Source of the DNA: Janthinobacterium sp. 1_2014MBL_MicDiv
GTDB taxonomy: Bacteria; Pseudomonadota; Gammaproteobacteria; Burkholderiales; Burkholderiaceae_D
Direction of reading: 5' to 3'
Length of the DNA: 64,000 bases
NCBI RefSeq assembly: GCF_001865675.1
Contig: NZ_CP011319.1
Span: 1,860,001 to 1,924,000, forward strand
This document shows, piece by piece, positions 47,276 to 55,832 of the stretch. The notes below the pieces were generated by a model. It saw only the letters and a list, made by a program, of their open reading frames with translations, made no database searches and had not been told where the DNA came from. Position 1 is the first letter of the stretch, and each line of letters begins with the position of its first letter. Position numbers and translations under genes: made by a program.

Positions 47276-48769
47276 ATGACCAAATACATACTTGCTTTAG
47301 ACCAGGGCACCACCAGTTCGCGCGCCATCCTGTTCGACCACGCTGGCCGGCCGCACGCCAGCGCGCAGCGCGAGTTCCGCCAGATTTTCCCCCAGCCGGG
47401 CTGGGTCGAGCATGACGCCGGTGAAATCTGGGCCTCGCAGGAAGGCGTGCTGCAGCAGGTGCTGCGCGACAGCGGCGTGGCGGCGTCCGACGTGGCCGCC
47501 ATCGGCGTGACCAACCAGCGCGAAACGACGGTGCTGTGGGACCGCGCCACGGGCGAGCCTGTCGCCAACGCCATCGTCTGGCAAGACCGGCGCAATGCGG
47601 CCTTTTGCGAGCAGCTGGTCGAACAGGGCAAGGCGGACATGATCCAGCGCAAGACGGGTCTCGTGCTGGACGCGTATTTTTCCGCCACCAAACTGAAATG
47701 GCTGCTCGACAATGTGCCGGGCGCCCGCGCGCGCGCCGAGCGGGGCGAGCTGGCCTTCGGCACGGTCGACAGCTGGCTGATCTACAAGATGAGCGGCGCC
47801 CACATCACGGACACGAGCAACGCTTCGCGCACCATGCTGTTCAACATCCACACCTTGCAGTGGGACACGGACTTGCTGGCGCTGCTCGATATTCCCGCTT
47901 CCTTGCTGCCCGACGTCGCGCCATCGAGCGGCGTGGCCGCGCACACGCATGCGGCCTTGCTGGGCGTGCCCGTGCCCATCGCCGGCATCGCGGGCGACCA
48001 GCAGGCGGCCACGTTTGGCCAGGCCTGCCTGAAGCCGGGCATGGCGAAGAATACCTACGGCACGGGCTGCTTCATGCTGATGAACGTGGGGAAACGGCCG
48101 CTGCAATCGAAAAACCGGCTGTTGATGACGGTGGGCTGGAGCCTGGGAGCGGGCCCTGACAACACGGATTACCTGTTGGAAGGCAGCGCCTTCATCGCGG
48201 GCGCGGCCGTGCAGTGGATGCGCGACGGCATCGGCATCATCCGCGACTCGTCCGAAGTGGAAGCGCTGGCCACCAGCGTGCCCGATTCGGGCGGCCTGGT
48301 CTTCGTGCCCGCGTTCGCCGGCCTCGGCGCGCCGTACTGGGACCCGTATGCGCGCGGCACCCTGATCGGCATCACGCGCGGCACGGGCAAGGCGCACATC
48401 GCGCGCGCGGCGCTCGAAGGCGTGGCGTACCAGAACGTCGACGTCTTGTCCGCCATGCAGGATGATGCCGGCATTGCGCTGTCCGAGTTGCGCGTCGACG
48501 GCGGCGCGGCCCGCAACGACATGCTGATGCAGTTCCAGGCCGATATCTTGAATGTGCCCGTGGTGCGTCCCGTGGTGACGGAAACGACGGCCCTGGGCGC
48601 CGCCTACCTGGCGGGCCTGGCCGTGGGCTTCTGGACTTCCGAGGAAGAAATCGCCGCCCAGTGGCAGGTGGGACGCCGTTTCGAACCGGCCATGGCGGCC
48701 GACGAGCGCCTGACGCGGCTGCACAAATGGCAGCGGGCCGTGGAGCGTTCGCGCGACTGGAGCGAGTGA
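47276..48769 (+). CDS. glpK: Glycerol kinase
   Basis: 497 residues from ATG 47276; the frame continues upstream through the terminator but that is not plausible coding. FGGY-kinase landmarks: YILALDQGTTSSRAILFD, the family signature region GVTNQRETTVLWDRATG, DSWLIYKMSG, GIAGDQQAATFGQ and the C-terminal signature LSELRVDGGAARNDMLMQFQ. Phosphorylates glycerol to glycerol-3-phosphate, substrate of GlpD and inducer for GlpR. Last gene of the glycerol cluster. Confidence 0.95.
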   Translation: MTKYILALDQGTTSSRAILFDHAGRPHASAQREFRQIFPQPGWVEHDAGEIWASQEGVLQQVLRDSGVAASDVAAIGVTNQRETTVLWDRATGEPVANAIVWQDRRNAAFCEQLVEQGKADMIQRKTGLVLDAYFSATKLKWLLDNVPGARARAERGELAFGTVDSWLIYKMSGAHITDTSNASRTMLFNIHTLQWDTDLLALLDIPASLLPDVAPSSGVAAHTHAALLGVPVPIAGIAGDQQAATFGQACLKPGMAKNTYGTGCFMLMNVGKRPLQSKNRLLMTVGWSLGAGPDNTDYLLEGSAFIAGAAVQWMRDGIGIIRDSSEVEALATSVPDSGGLVFVPAFAGLGAPYWDPYARGTLIGITRGTGKAHIARAALEGVAYQNVDVLSAMQDDAGIALSELRVDGGAARNDMLMQFQADILNVPVVRPVVTETTALGAAYLAGLAVGFWTSEEEIAAQWQVGRRFEPAMAADERLTRLHKWQRAVERSRDWSE

Positions 48770-48799
48770 CGGCTTACTGGCCTGGCCTTGCCACGCGTT

Positions 48800-48968
48800 T
48801 TAGCAGGCCCGGCGTTGCGCCAGCGCGCCAACGGCGGCGATGCAGACGCCCAGCATCAGGGCGCCAGACAGGGCCAGGCAGGCAGCGGCGCCCAGCGGCT
48901 CCGCATCGGCGGCACGGCACAGGCGGCCACCAGGATAAAACTGGCCGTAAAGGCGAGTATTGTCGTGC
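48800..48968 (-). pseudogene. Possible frameshifted small membrane-protein gene
   Basis: Minus-strand reading just after the DUF218 gene gives a hydrophobic stretch TTILAFTASFILVAACAVP, and a -1 frame change near 48905 continues into GAAACLALSGALMLGVCIAA and then VGALAQRRAC and stop at 48800-48802. Together they look like a two-helix membrane protein broken by one frameshift. No ATG is visible at its beginning, only a rare CTG. Could also be chance hydrophobic reading in GC-rich DNA. Confidence 0.25.
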
Positions 48969-49529
48969 TCAGGATTTCACGTAATACACAAGGTAGCCCA
49001 CCGTTTCACGGGGGATGGAATACAGGTCGCGCAGCTCGAAGTAGGGCGCGTGCACGTTGCCGCTGACATCGATGCCGCTGCGCTCCAGCGCCAGCCGGAA
49101 GCGGGGCACGTGAAAATATTGCGTGGCGACCATGGCCGTGCGCCAGCCATGCGCGCGCATGAGCAGCGCCGCGTTGCGGGCCGTGGCGTCCGTGGTCCAG
49201 CCTTGATTATCCTCAAGAATGGCGCCGGCCGGCATGCCGCGCGCTTGCAGGTAGCGCGCCATGGAAGCGGCCTCGTCGAAGCCTTCCTTGCCCGTGGCGC
49301 CGCTGACGAGGATGCGCGGCGCCCGGCCCGCCTGGAATTGCGCCAGGGCCGCATCGAGGCGCGCCCGCAGGCGGGGGCTGGGCGTGCCGTCCGGGGCGAT
49401 GGTATTGCCCGGCACTACGATCACGTCGGCGGGCGCCAGCTTGTCGTCGAGTCCCGTCAATACCAGTGCTGTCGTGGCCAGCAGGAAAGTGATCAGCGCC
49501 AGCAGGGCGGTCCATCGTATTGTTCGCAT
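48969..49529 (-). CDS. DUF218 (YdcF/SanA-like) membrane-anchored protein
   Basis: 186 residues from ATG 49529, which begins a membrane anchor (TALLALITFLLATTALVLTG); an upstream in-frame extension to 49598 adds a poor N-terminus. DUF218 motifs: DVIVVPGNTIAPDG, RAPRILVSGATGKEGFDEA, DNQGWTTDATARNAALLM and VATQYFHVPRFRLALERSG. The family includes SanA and ElyC, linked to envelope integrity, and the nucleotide-binding YdcF; exact function unknown. Confidence 0.82.
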   Translation of the reverse strand: MRTIRWTALLALITFLLATTALVLTGLDDKLAPADVIVVPGNTIAPDGTPSPRLRARLDAALAQFQAGRAPRILVSGATGKEGFDEAASMARYLQARGMPAGAILEDNQGWTTDATARNAALLMRAHGWRTAMVATQYFHVPRFRLALERSGIDVSGNVHAPYFELRDLYSIPRETVGYLVYYVKS

Positions 49530-49680
49530 CGCTATACATCCAGCAGGTTTTTCGTGAGCGCGACTGTAGCAGATGGCGGATGACTTGCGCGTTCTCAAGC
49601 CAGCGCAAAGGGATGTTCGTCTATGCTAAGCTTGGTGATCTGGCAACTCTGGACCACCTACCCTGTATTGGAGAAGCAGC

Positions 49681-50190
49681 ATGACAGCCGTATCCAGCAT
49701 CCTGATCGCCATGGCCTTCGCCGCACAAACGGGCCAGTCCGACCCTTCGAACCAGTATGACCGCGCCGGATCCGCCGGGCGCGGCGACGATATCCAGCTC
49801 GTGTGTTATGGCGAAGCGGAAAAAATTGTCATGGAAAACCGTTCCGGCATGGAATGGGACAACGACAGGCACAAGTATGTGCAGAAATCCACCCTGGAGA
49901 CGGGCAAGAGCAATTTCGATACGGCCGTCAATGTGTCCATCCACGGCGGCGCGGCGCAAATCCGCTTGCCGAAGCAGCTGATTCCACCGATCCATGCCGA
50001 CAGCAGCGATGGCTGGTGGGACGTGATGGACCTGGTCGTCGGCCACGATGAAATCCGCGGCCGTTTCCAGCTGAACGCCTTGAACCGTCCCACCGTCGTC
50101 ATCAACCGCCGCAGCGGCGTCATCACGGTCGATGGCATGATCAAGTTCAGCGGCCGCTGCGACGCCGATGACGGGCACCGGCGCTTTTAA
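49681..50190 (+). CDS. Exported hypothetical protein
   Basis: 169 residues. A short N-terminal hydrophobic stretch (SSILIAMAFAA, possible cleavage before QTGQS) suggests export. The rest is mostly beta-strand-like with no recognised domain: DDIQLVCYGEAEKIVMENRS, DTAVNVSIHGGAAQIRLPKQ and VVINRRSGVITVDGMIKFSG. The preceding bases end GGAGAAGCAGC before the ATG, a good ribosome-binding site. Ends nine bases from the convergent isochorismatase gene. Function unknown. Confidence 0.65.
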   Translation: MTAVSSILIAMAFAAQTGQSDPSNQYDRAGSAGRGDDIQLVCYGEAEKIVMENRSGMEWDNDRHKYVQKSTLETGKSNFDTAVNVSIHGGAAQIRLPKQLIPPIHADSSDGWWDVMDLVVGHDEIRGRFQLNALNRPTVVINRRSGVITVDGMIKFSGRCDADDGHRRF

Positions 50191-50199
50191 CATCTACGC

Positions 50200-50847
50200 T
50201 CAGACGATGCCGCCCACGCCCCGCGCGCGCTGGTTCGACAGATAAATATTATCCTTGTCCAGCGGCTTGCCTGCGCGCACGGCATCGAGCCAGTCGCGCG
50301 TGCTGACGACGGCGGCGAAATTCGAATGGAATACGGCGCTGAACACGCGGTGGATTTCCTCGGCGCTGGCCGCGCCGCCCGCATTGGCGTAGGGCAGGGT
50401 GCCGGTGGCGTCCTGCAGGAACTCGACCTGCAAGCCGTCGTGCGCGGCCTGGTAGATGGTGGCGGCGTCGCAGTTGTGCGTCATGTAGCCGATCACGCTC
50501 AGGGTATCGATGCCGTGGCTGCTTAGCCAGGCGCTTAAGTCCGTGCCCGCAAATGCGCTGCCCATGTTCTTGTTGATGCGGTGGTCGGCGGCAAAGGCGG
50601 CCACCTGCGGGTGCAGCTGCCAGCCGTCGCTGCCTGTGGCGAAGATGGGCGAGGCTTCCGGCGCATCGTGCTGGACGACGATGACGGGCACGCCGGCGGC
50701 GCGGGCGGCATCCATGGCCTGGACGATGTTCGGCAGGGAAATGTCGACGGATGGGTATTCGATGGGCATCTGGCCCGTGAAGTATTCATTCTGTACATCA
50801 ATGACGAGCAGGGCACGGCGTGGTGCGGTGGCGGCTTGGGTGGACAT
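50200..50847 (-). CDS. Isochorismatase-like cysteine hydrolase
   Basis: 215 residues. Catalytic triad visible: Asp 17 in LLVIDVQNEYF, Lys 93 in RINKNMGSAF, Cys 126 in IGYMTHNCDAAT. The non-proline cis-peptide area before the Cys is typical. Family members hydrolyse isochorismate, nicotinamide or other amides; no marker picks the substrate. Divergent from a GlxA-type regulator, an arrangement common for these hydrolases. Confidence 0.88.
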   Translation of the reverse strand: MSTQAATAPRRALLVIDVQNEYFTGQMPIEYPSVDISLPNIVQAMDAARAAGVPVIVVQHDAPEASPIFATGSDGWQLHPQVAAFAADHRINKNMGSAFAGTDLSAWLSSHGIDTLSVIGYMTHNCDAATIYQAAHDGLQVEFLQDATGTLPYANAGGAASAEEIHRVFSAVFHSNFAAVVSTRDWLDAVRAGKPLDKDNIYLSNQRARGVGGIV

Positions 50848-50925
50848 GGGTTCTCCTGGAAGGGGTGACAGAGGAAATGGCTCCTCGATAAGGCCATTGT
50901 CAGGCCGCGCACTGCAAACAAAAAG

Positions 50926-50960
50926 TGGCCCGAAGGCCTATCTGCGATAAAATCGGGCCA
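50926..50960 (+). promoter_or_regulatory. Inverted repeat over the GlxA-type gene promoter
   Basis: TGGCCCGA (50926-50933) and TCGGGCCA (50953-50960) are perfect inverted arms 19 bases apart; the last A is the first base of the start codon. A GATAAAAT -10-like element (50945-50952) lies between, which would put the transcription start at or next to the ATG. No Shine-Dalgarno sequence is seen, so a leaderless, autorepressed transcript is possible. Confidence 0.4.
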
Positions 50961-51952
50961 TGTCTATTTCCATCTCCCATTGCGCCCCCTTGACGGTGGC
51001 CGTGATTGCCTTCGACGGCATGACGCCTTTCCACCTGTCCGTGCCTTGCCTCGTGTTTGGCGCCCAGACGGACGAGATCGACCTGCCGCGCTTCCACGTG
51101 CGCGTCTGCGCCGCCGACCCCGCGCCCCTGCGCACGGCGGCTGGCTTTGCCATCACGCCCGAGTTCGGCCTGGAAGGCCTGGACGGCGCCGATATCGTCA
51201 TCATGCCGGCCTGGCACGACGATTGCCGCGAGGCGCCGGCGCCATTGATCAACGCGCTGCAAACGGCCCATCGGCGCGGCGCACGCATGGTGGGCCTGTG
51301 CCTGGGCGCGTTTCCCCTGGCGCAGGCCGGCTTGTTGGATGGCAAGAGCGCCGCCACGCACTGGGGCATGGCCGATCAACTGGCGGCGCGCTACCCGGCG
51401 GTGCGGGTCGCGCGCGACATGCTGTACGTGGACGATGGCGGCATGCTGACGTCGGCCGGCGTGGCGGCCGGCCTCGATTGCTGTCTGCACCTGCTGCGCC
51501 AGCTGGCGGGCGCCGAGGTGGCCAACCGGGTGGCGCGCCGGCTGCTGGTGGCGCCGCACCGCCAGGGCGGCCAGGCCCAGTTCATCGAGCGCCCGCTGCC
51601 CGTGTCCGGCAGCGAGGGGCGCTTTGCCGACGTGCTTGCCTGCGTGACGGCCAATCTGTCCATGGTCCACAGCATCGATGCGCTGGCCGAGCGGGCCGCC
51701 ATGAGCCGGCGCAACTTCACGCGCCACTTCCGCCAGGCGACGGGCACGTCTTTTAAACAATGGCTGCTGAACCAGCGCCTTGCGCATGCGCAAGGCATGC
51801 TCGAGAAAAGCGCGGCGTCGATCGACGTGGTGGCGCAGCAAGCGGGCTTCGGCACGGCCCTGTCGCTGCGCCAGCATTTCCGCGCGCACTTGCAGACGTC
51901 GCCGTCGGCCTATCGCAAGCTGTTCCGCGAGAAACTGGCGCTACAGGCTTAA
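50960..51952 (+). CDS. GlxA-family AraC-type transcriptional regulator
   Basis: 330 residues. N-terminal DJ-1/PfpI-like domain: LTVAVIAFDGMTPFHLSVPC, VGLCLGAFPLAQAGLLDGKS and ATHWGMADQLAARYP; the nucleophile-position Cys is kept in GLCLGAF. C-terminal AraC domain with two helix-turn-helices: SIDALAERAAMSRRNFTRHF and SIDVVAQQAGFGTALSLRQH. FtrA/GlxA-like activators sense small nitrogen compounds; likely controls the divergent isochorismatase-like gene. The 3' end overlaps the next, convergent gene by four bases. Confidence 0.88.
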   Translation: MSISISHCAPLTVAVIAFDGMTPFHLSVPCLVFGAQTDEIDLPRFHVRVCAADPAPLRTAAGFAITPEFGLEGLDGADIVIMPAWHDDCREAPAPLINALQTAHRRGARMVGLCLGAFPLAQAGLLDGKSAATHWGMADQLAARYPAVRVARDMLYVDDGGMLTSAGVAAGLDCCLHLLRQLAGAEVANRVARRLLVAPHRQGGQAQFIERPLPVSGSEGRFADVLACVTANLSMVHSIDALAERAAMSRRNFTRHFRQATGTSFKQWLLNQRLAHAQGMLEKSAASIDVVAQQAGFGTALSLRQHFRAHLQTSPSAYRKLFREKLALQA

Positions 51953-52815
51953 GTGTCGCGGGTGGCCGATAGCCTTGCCGTGTCGCGGCTGCCGTCGGGC
52001 AGCTTCGCGCTGACGACGATCTGCCGCGCGATGAAGGCGGCCGTGTCGAAACCGTGACGCTCCCGGAACGACACGGTTTCGGCGCTCATGAGTTCCGCAT
52101 ACGTCTGCATCAGGGTCGAGGCGGCAATCACCTTGCCTTGGGCCAGGTAGTCGTCGATGGCCCCCAGCAGCACGGGGTAATCCGCATTGTCCTTGCTGCC
52201 GCCGAACTGCAGCGACAGCTGCCCGCATGCGCGCCAGATGGGGTCGGCCGCGCCGGAGGCGGGAGCGGGCTGCGCGCGCAGCCACTGCAAGGCTTTCAGC
52301 GGCCTGGCGCCGAAGCAGGGCGGCGAGATGATGGCCTGGATGGCCACCTTGCGCGCCTCCTCGCTTCTGCCTGCGCGCACGTATAGTCCATGCAGCAGCG
52401 CCAGCGCGTCCGTGTATTCGGGCAAGATGGCCAGCGCCGCTTCCAGCAGGTCGATGGCGGCGGCCGGCTCGCGCTGCGCGACGTGCTGCTTTGCCGCCAG
52501 GAAAGCGGCGCGCGGCGAGGCGGGGTCGTCGGCTAGCGCAGGCATTTCCACGATGCCGTCCTCTTCCGACGCGGCGTAGGCGCGCAGGAAAGCGGCAAGG
52601 CTGGAAAAGTTCGGCTGCAGGCGCCATTCGTCGTGCCACGTATCAACCACGATGGGTTCGCTCGCTTCGCGTCCGATGGGCCAGTACAGGCCGAAAGTGT
52701 CGCCGTTGCCGAGCGCGCCTTCGAAGAAAGGGCTGAAGCCGAGCGGCGGGTAGGGCGTGGCGTGCCGCCAGTCGTGGTCAGTGGAAATGTGCGCGAGGTG
52801 TGCGGGTAATTGCAT
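51949..52815 (-). CDS. Hypothetical protein with TPR-like segment
   Basis: 288 residues from ATG 52815; further upstream only a TTG start is available. No clear ribosome-binding site. N-terminal ~85 residues (GFSPFFEGALGNGDTFGLYW, IVVDTWHDEWRLQPNFSSLA) have the look of SMI1/KNR4-fold proteins. The middle has TPR-like helices (AAIDLLEAALAILPEYTDAL, LLHGLYVRAGRSEEARKVAI). SMI1-like proteins often act as immunity proteins, but no toxin gene is adjacent, so no function is claimed. Confidence 0.6.
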   Translation of the reverse strand: MQLPAHLAHISTDHDWRHATPYPPLGFSPFFEGALGNGDTFGLYWPIGREASEPIVVDTWHDEWRLQPNFSSLAAFLRAYAASEEDGIVEMPALADDPASPRAAFLAAKQHVAQREPAAAIDLLEAALAILPEYTDALALLHGLYVRAGRSEEARKVAIQAIISPPCFGARPLKALQWLRAQPAPASGAADPIWRACGQLSLQFGGSKDNADYPVLLGAIDDYLAQGKVIAASTLMQTYAELMSAETVSFRERHGFDTAAFIARQIVVSAKLPDGSRDTARLSATRDT

Positions 52816-52914
52816 GGAGGTAGCGGAGGATAAAACGCCAGTGTAGAGCAAGAGCGTGCCGTGGGGCGCCCTGCATCGGCGCCTGCCGCTGCAGGCGGGC
52901 CTGGCGCGCCTTGC

Positions 52915-53559
52915 TCAGCGCCCGCTCGATGGGCTGGTCAGCGAGCGCAGGGTATTGATGGTGGTCACCAGATCGGAGAAGGAATCGGCGTGCATCTTGC
53001 GCATGACGCTGGCGCGGTGCAATTTGATCGTGTGTTCCACCGTGCCCAGTTCGGCCGCGATCTGTTTGTTCAGCCGGCCTGAGACGACGAGATCCATGAC
53101 TTGATGTTCGCGTTTCGTCAGGCTGCCCAGGCGCAGTTCTATCGAGTGCAGCAGGGCCCGGTCCGCGATCAGCCTGCGGTTCAGCGCCAGCGCCAGTTGC
53201 ACGGCCTCGAGCAGGCAGTGGGCATCGACGGGCTTGGTCAGGAAATCAAACGCGCCCAGCTTCATGGCCTTGACGCTGCTGGCCACGTCGCCATTGCCCG
53301 TCAAAAATATGACCGGCAGCAACGACTTGTTGCGCAGCAGGTGCTCCTGCAGCAGGGAACCGGACATGGCGGGCATGGACAGGTCGAGCACGAGGCAACC
53401 CGCTTGCTGCAGGTCGGCCGTGGCCAGGAAATCCTCGGCGGAAGAAAATGTCTGGACAGAATAACTACTGCTGGAAAAGATTCTTTCCAGCGCACGCAGG
53501 ATGGACAGGTCGTCATCGACGAGGAAAACGCGGGGTGCGGCGGCGCTGGATTTACTCAT
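52915..53559 (-). CDS. FixJ-type response regulator
   Basis: 214 residues from ATG 53559. Receiver domain with acidic pocket VDDD (14-17), phosphorylation site Asp 59 (LVLDLSMP), Thr 87 and Lys 109 (FLTKP). C-terminal LuxR/GerE helix-turn-helix: LTKREHQVMDLVVSGRLNKQ and TIKLHRASVMRKM. Overlaps the histidine kinase gene by eight bases, so the two are translated together and form a two-component pair. Targets unknown. Confidence 0.92.
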   Translation of the reverse strand: MSKSSAAAPRVFLVDDDLSILRALERIFSSSSYSVQTFSSAEDFLATADLQQAGCLVLDLSMPAMSGSLLQEHLLRNKSLLPVIFLTGNGDVASSVKAMKLGAFDFLTKPVDAHCLLEAVQLALALNRRLIADRALLHSIELRLGSLTKREHQVMDLVVSGRLNKQIAAELGTVEHTIKLHRASVMRKMHADSFSDLVTTINTLRSLTSPSSGR

Positions 53560-55582
53560 CGGTGGGCAGGGTAAATTCGATGATGGAGCCGAAGGGGTAG
53601 GAGGAGCGGGCCCAGATTTCACCATAGTGGGCCACGATGATTTTCTTGCAAATATTCAGGCCCAGTCCCATGCCGCCTTCCTTGGTGGTAAAGAACGCGT
53701 CGAATATCCTGTCGTGTTGATCGGGAGGCAAGCCCACGCCCGTATCGCTGATGGTAAATAGCGCGTATTTCCCCAGATAGGCGCGTACCGACAGGTACAC
53801 GCATTTGCGCTCGTCGGGCAAGTCCTTGACCGCTTCGATCGCATTGGCCAGCAGATTGATCATCACTTGCTGGATCTGTACCAGGTCGCCGCTCACATGC
53901 AGCGCATGGTCGCCATATTCCGTCAGGCGGATATTCTTGAGCGTCAAGTCGTGCTGGAGAAATAACCGGGCGCTGGCCAGTACGTCATTGACGCGGATGC
54001 GGTCGGTACTTCGTTTGCCGGGATAAAGCAGCTTCCTGATTTTCGCGATGACCGTGGCGGCCAGCTTGGCCTGGTCGATGATGTCGCGCGTGATGGCCAG
54101 TTGTGCCGATTCATTGAAATGCCGGTTGCGTATCATGAATTCGGCAGCCTGGGCATTGCTGAGGATGGAGGTGAGCGGCTGGCTTAATTCGTGGGCGATC
54201 GCCCCGCTTAACTCGCCTGCCAGGGTGACGCGCGACAGATGCAGCAGCTTGAGTTCATTGTCTTGCAGCGCGATTGTCGATTCCAGTTCGCGCGACCTGG
54301 CTTTTTCCATCGCCAGCCGCATGATTTTCATGGAATGGGCAATGGAGAAACTCAGGGCCACCACGGAAAAAATCGTGCTTTCCGCCAGGTAGAAATTATT
54401 TTCAATCAGATGCTGAACGGTGATGAAATTGTCCAGGCTAAGCAGTTTCAAGGAAAGGGATGTTCCAAGTGGAAAGAACGCGATAAATAAAAAAATGGCA
54501 TTCATATTTTTTTTCCAGCATAGGCGAATGGTCAATAGCAGAAGAATCAATATGTTGCATAGCACGAGAGTGGCATTGGCGGCATAGGCGATGGCATAGC
54601 CAAGAAGAAATGCCAGGGGCGATATCAGTAACAGCAGCGTGATGATGACATTGTAGGTTTCGATGAGAATATTGGGCGGCAGGTCCGGTATTTTCAGATA
54701 GGTTCTGGCGAAAATGAAAAAGAAGAACATGCACAGAGAAAAAAAGAAGGGCAGCAGTGCATTGTTGAAATCGGCATTGATGGAATGAAGGAGTCCGGTG
54801 CTGGCGCCATAATAGATGAAAGTGGTAAGGCTCAGCAGGAGAAGAAATGCCGCATAGGTGATATGAATATTTTCTTTGGTTGAAATAAAAAGAAAGATAC
54901 TGTAAATGCAGAATGCCAGCAGGCAGCCAAAATACATGCCTGTTAATAACAGCTCCCTGGATTTTGCGAGGGAAAAGGCATCGCTGCTGCGCACGGCAAG
55001 GGCCAGCGGTTCCTGAAAGCCGTCAAAGGTGGCCAGCCTGGCGTACACGGCCAGTTGTTGTCCGGCAGCCATGGCCAGCGGCAATGCCAAGGTCAGCGAT
55101 TGTTGATAGCGGAAATTGAAGTCGCGCCGGTCGCCGCTGCGGACGCTCGTCAGGAGGCGGCCATCGCTCCTGTCAAGCACATGCCAGTCAACAAAATCCT
55201 GCAAGGGCGTGCCCAGGTCGACCGTCACTTGCGCCGGTTGCCGGCCGGAATTGTCGAGATTGAACCTGATCCACCAGCAGGCGCTGGTGAAGCCGAAATT
55301 GGGTGACCGATCCGCCACGGCGATCCAGTGCTGGCTAGACCTTGCCGCCTCGAGGTGCAGTGCACAGCCGCTGTCTTCCAGCGCCTGATAGCGCTGGACC
55401 ACGCCCAGGCCCGCCGCTTGCCCGGCATCCATCGCAGCCCCTTCCTGCGGCCCGGCATGCGCCGCAAACCCAACGATACCGATAAGTGTTGAAAAGATGA
55501 TGTAGGTAATGAAGAGGCAGTAATTTCGCTTGAAAATAATTTTCTCATATTCCCCAAAAAGCAACATTGTAATTATTCCCAT
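53552..55582 (-). CDS. 7TMR-DISM sensor histidine kinase
   Basis: About 676 residues from ATG 55582; ATG 55567 is as plausible and an in-frame TTG exists at 55654. Layout: N-terminal hydrophobic signal segment (YCLFITYIIFSTLIGIVGFA), periplasmic 7TMR-DISM extracellular sensor domain (WIAVADRSPNFGFTSACWWI), seven-helix membrane region (~residues 190-390), then the dimerisation domain with phospho-His about residue 464 in AHELSQPLTSIL and the ATPase domain with N-box NLLANAIEA, DTGVGLPP and GGMGLGL. Signals to the overlapping FixJ-type regulator. The membrane region is unusually AT-rich for this genome. Confidence 0.9.
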   Translation of the reverse strand: MGIITMLLFGEYEKIIFKRNYCLFITYIIFSTLIGIVGFAAHAGPQEGAAMDAGQAAGLGVVQRYQALEDSGCALHLEAARSSQHWIAVADRSPNFGFTSACWWIRFNLDNSGRQPAQVTVDLGTPLQDFVDWHVLDRSDGRLLTSVRSGDRRDFNFRYQQSLTLALPLAMAAGQQLAVYARLATFDGFQEPLALAVRSSDAFSLAKSRELLLTGMYFGCLLAFCIYSIFLFISTKENIHITYAAFLLLLSLTTFIYYGASTGLLHSINADFNNALLPFFFSLCMFFFFIFARTYLKIPDLPPNILIETYNVIITLLLLISPLAFLLGYAIAYAANATLVLCNILILLLLTIRLCWKKNMNAIFLFIAFFPLGTSLSLKLLSLDNFITVQHLIENNFYLAESTIFSVVALSFSIAHSMKIMRLAMEKARSRELESTIALQDNELKLLHLSRVTLAGELSGAIAHELSQPLTSILSNAQAAEFMIRNRHFNESAQLAITRDIIDQAKLAATVIAKIRKLLYPGKRSTDRIRVNDVLASARLFLQHDLTLKNIRLTEYGDHALHVSGDLVQIQQVMINLLANAIEAVKDLPDERKCVYLSVRAYLGKYALFTISDTGVGLPPDQHDRIFDAFFTTKEGGMGLGLNICKKIIVAHYGEIWARSSYPFGSIIEFTLPTDE

Positions 55583-55832
55583 GAATGAAGCGATTGAGTT
55601 GAAATTGCCGAGCGCGATGCTACGGGTTTCGGGTGCCACTATCAATAGAACCAAAGTGTAGTACCGCTTGTTTAAGGATAAATGTACCGTGTCCAGGTTG
55701 GCTTTCCAAGAAGAAATATTTTAAATATGTGGCAAATAAGAAAATATTAATGAATTTTAATTTATCAAAAACACACTCTTGCTTGAATGGGAAGTGGATT
55801 TTTGCCGATAGCGGCCAGGTGGGGGGGCAGCG

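Noticed and set aside
51949..52815. Toxin-immunity role for the SMI1-like hypothetical
   Set aside because: Fold resemblance is weak and no toxin or secretion gene is adjacent.
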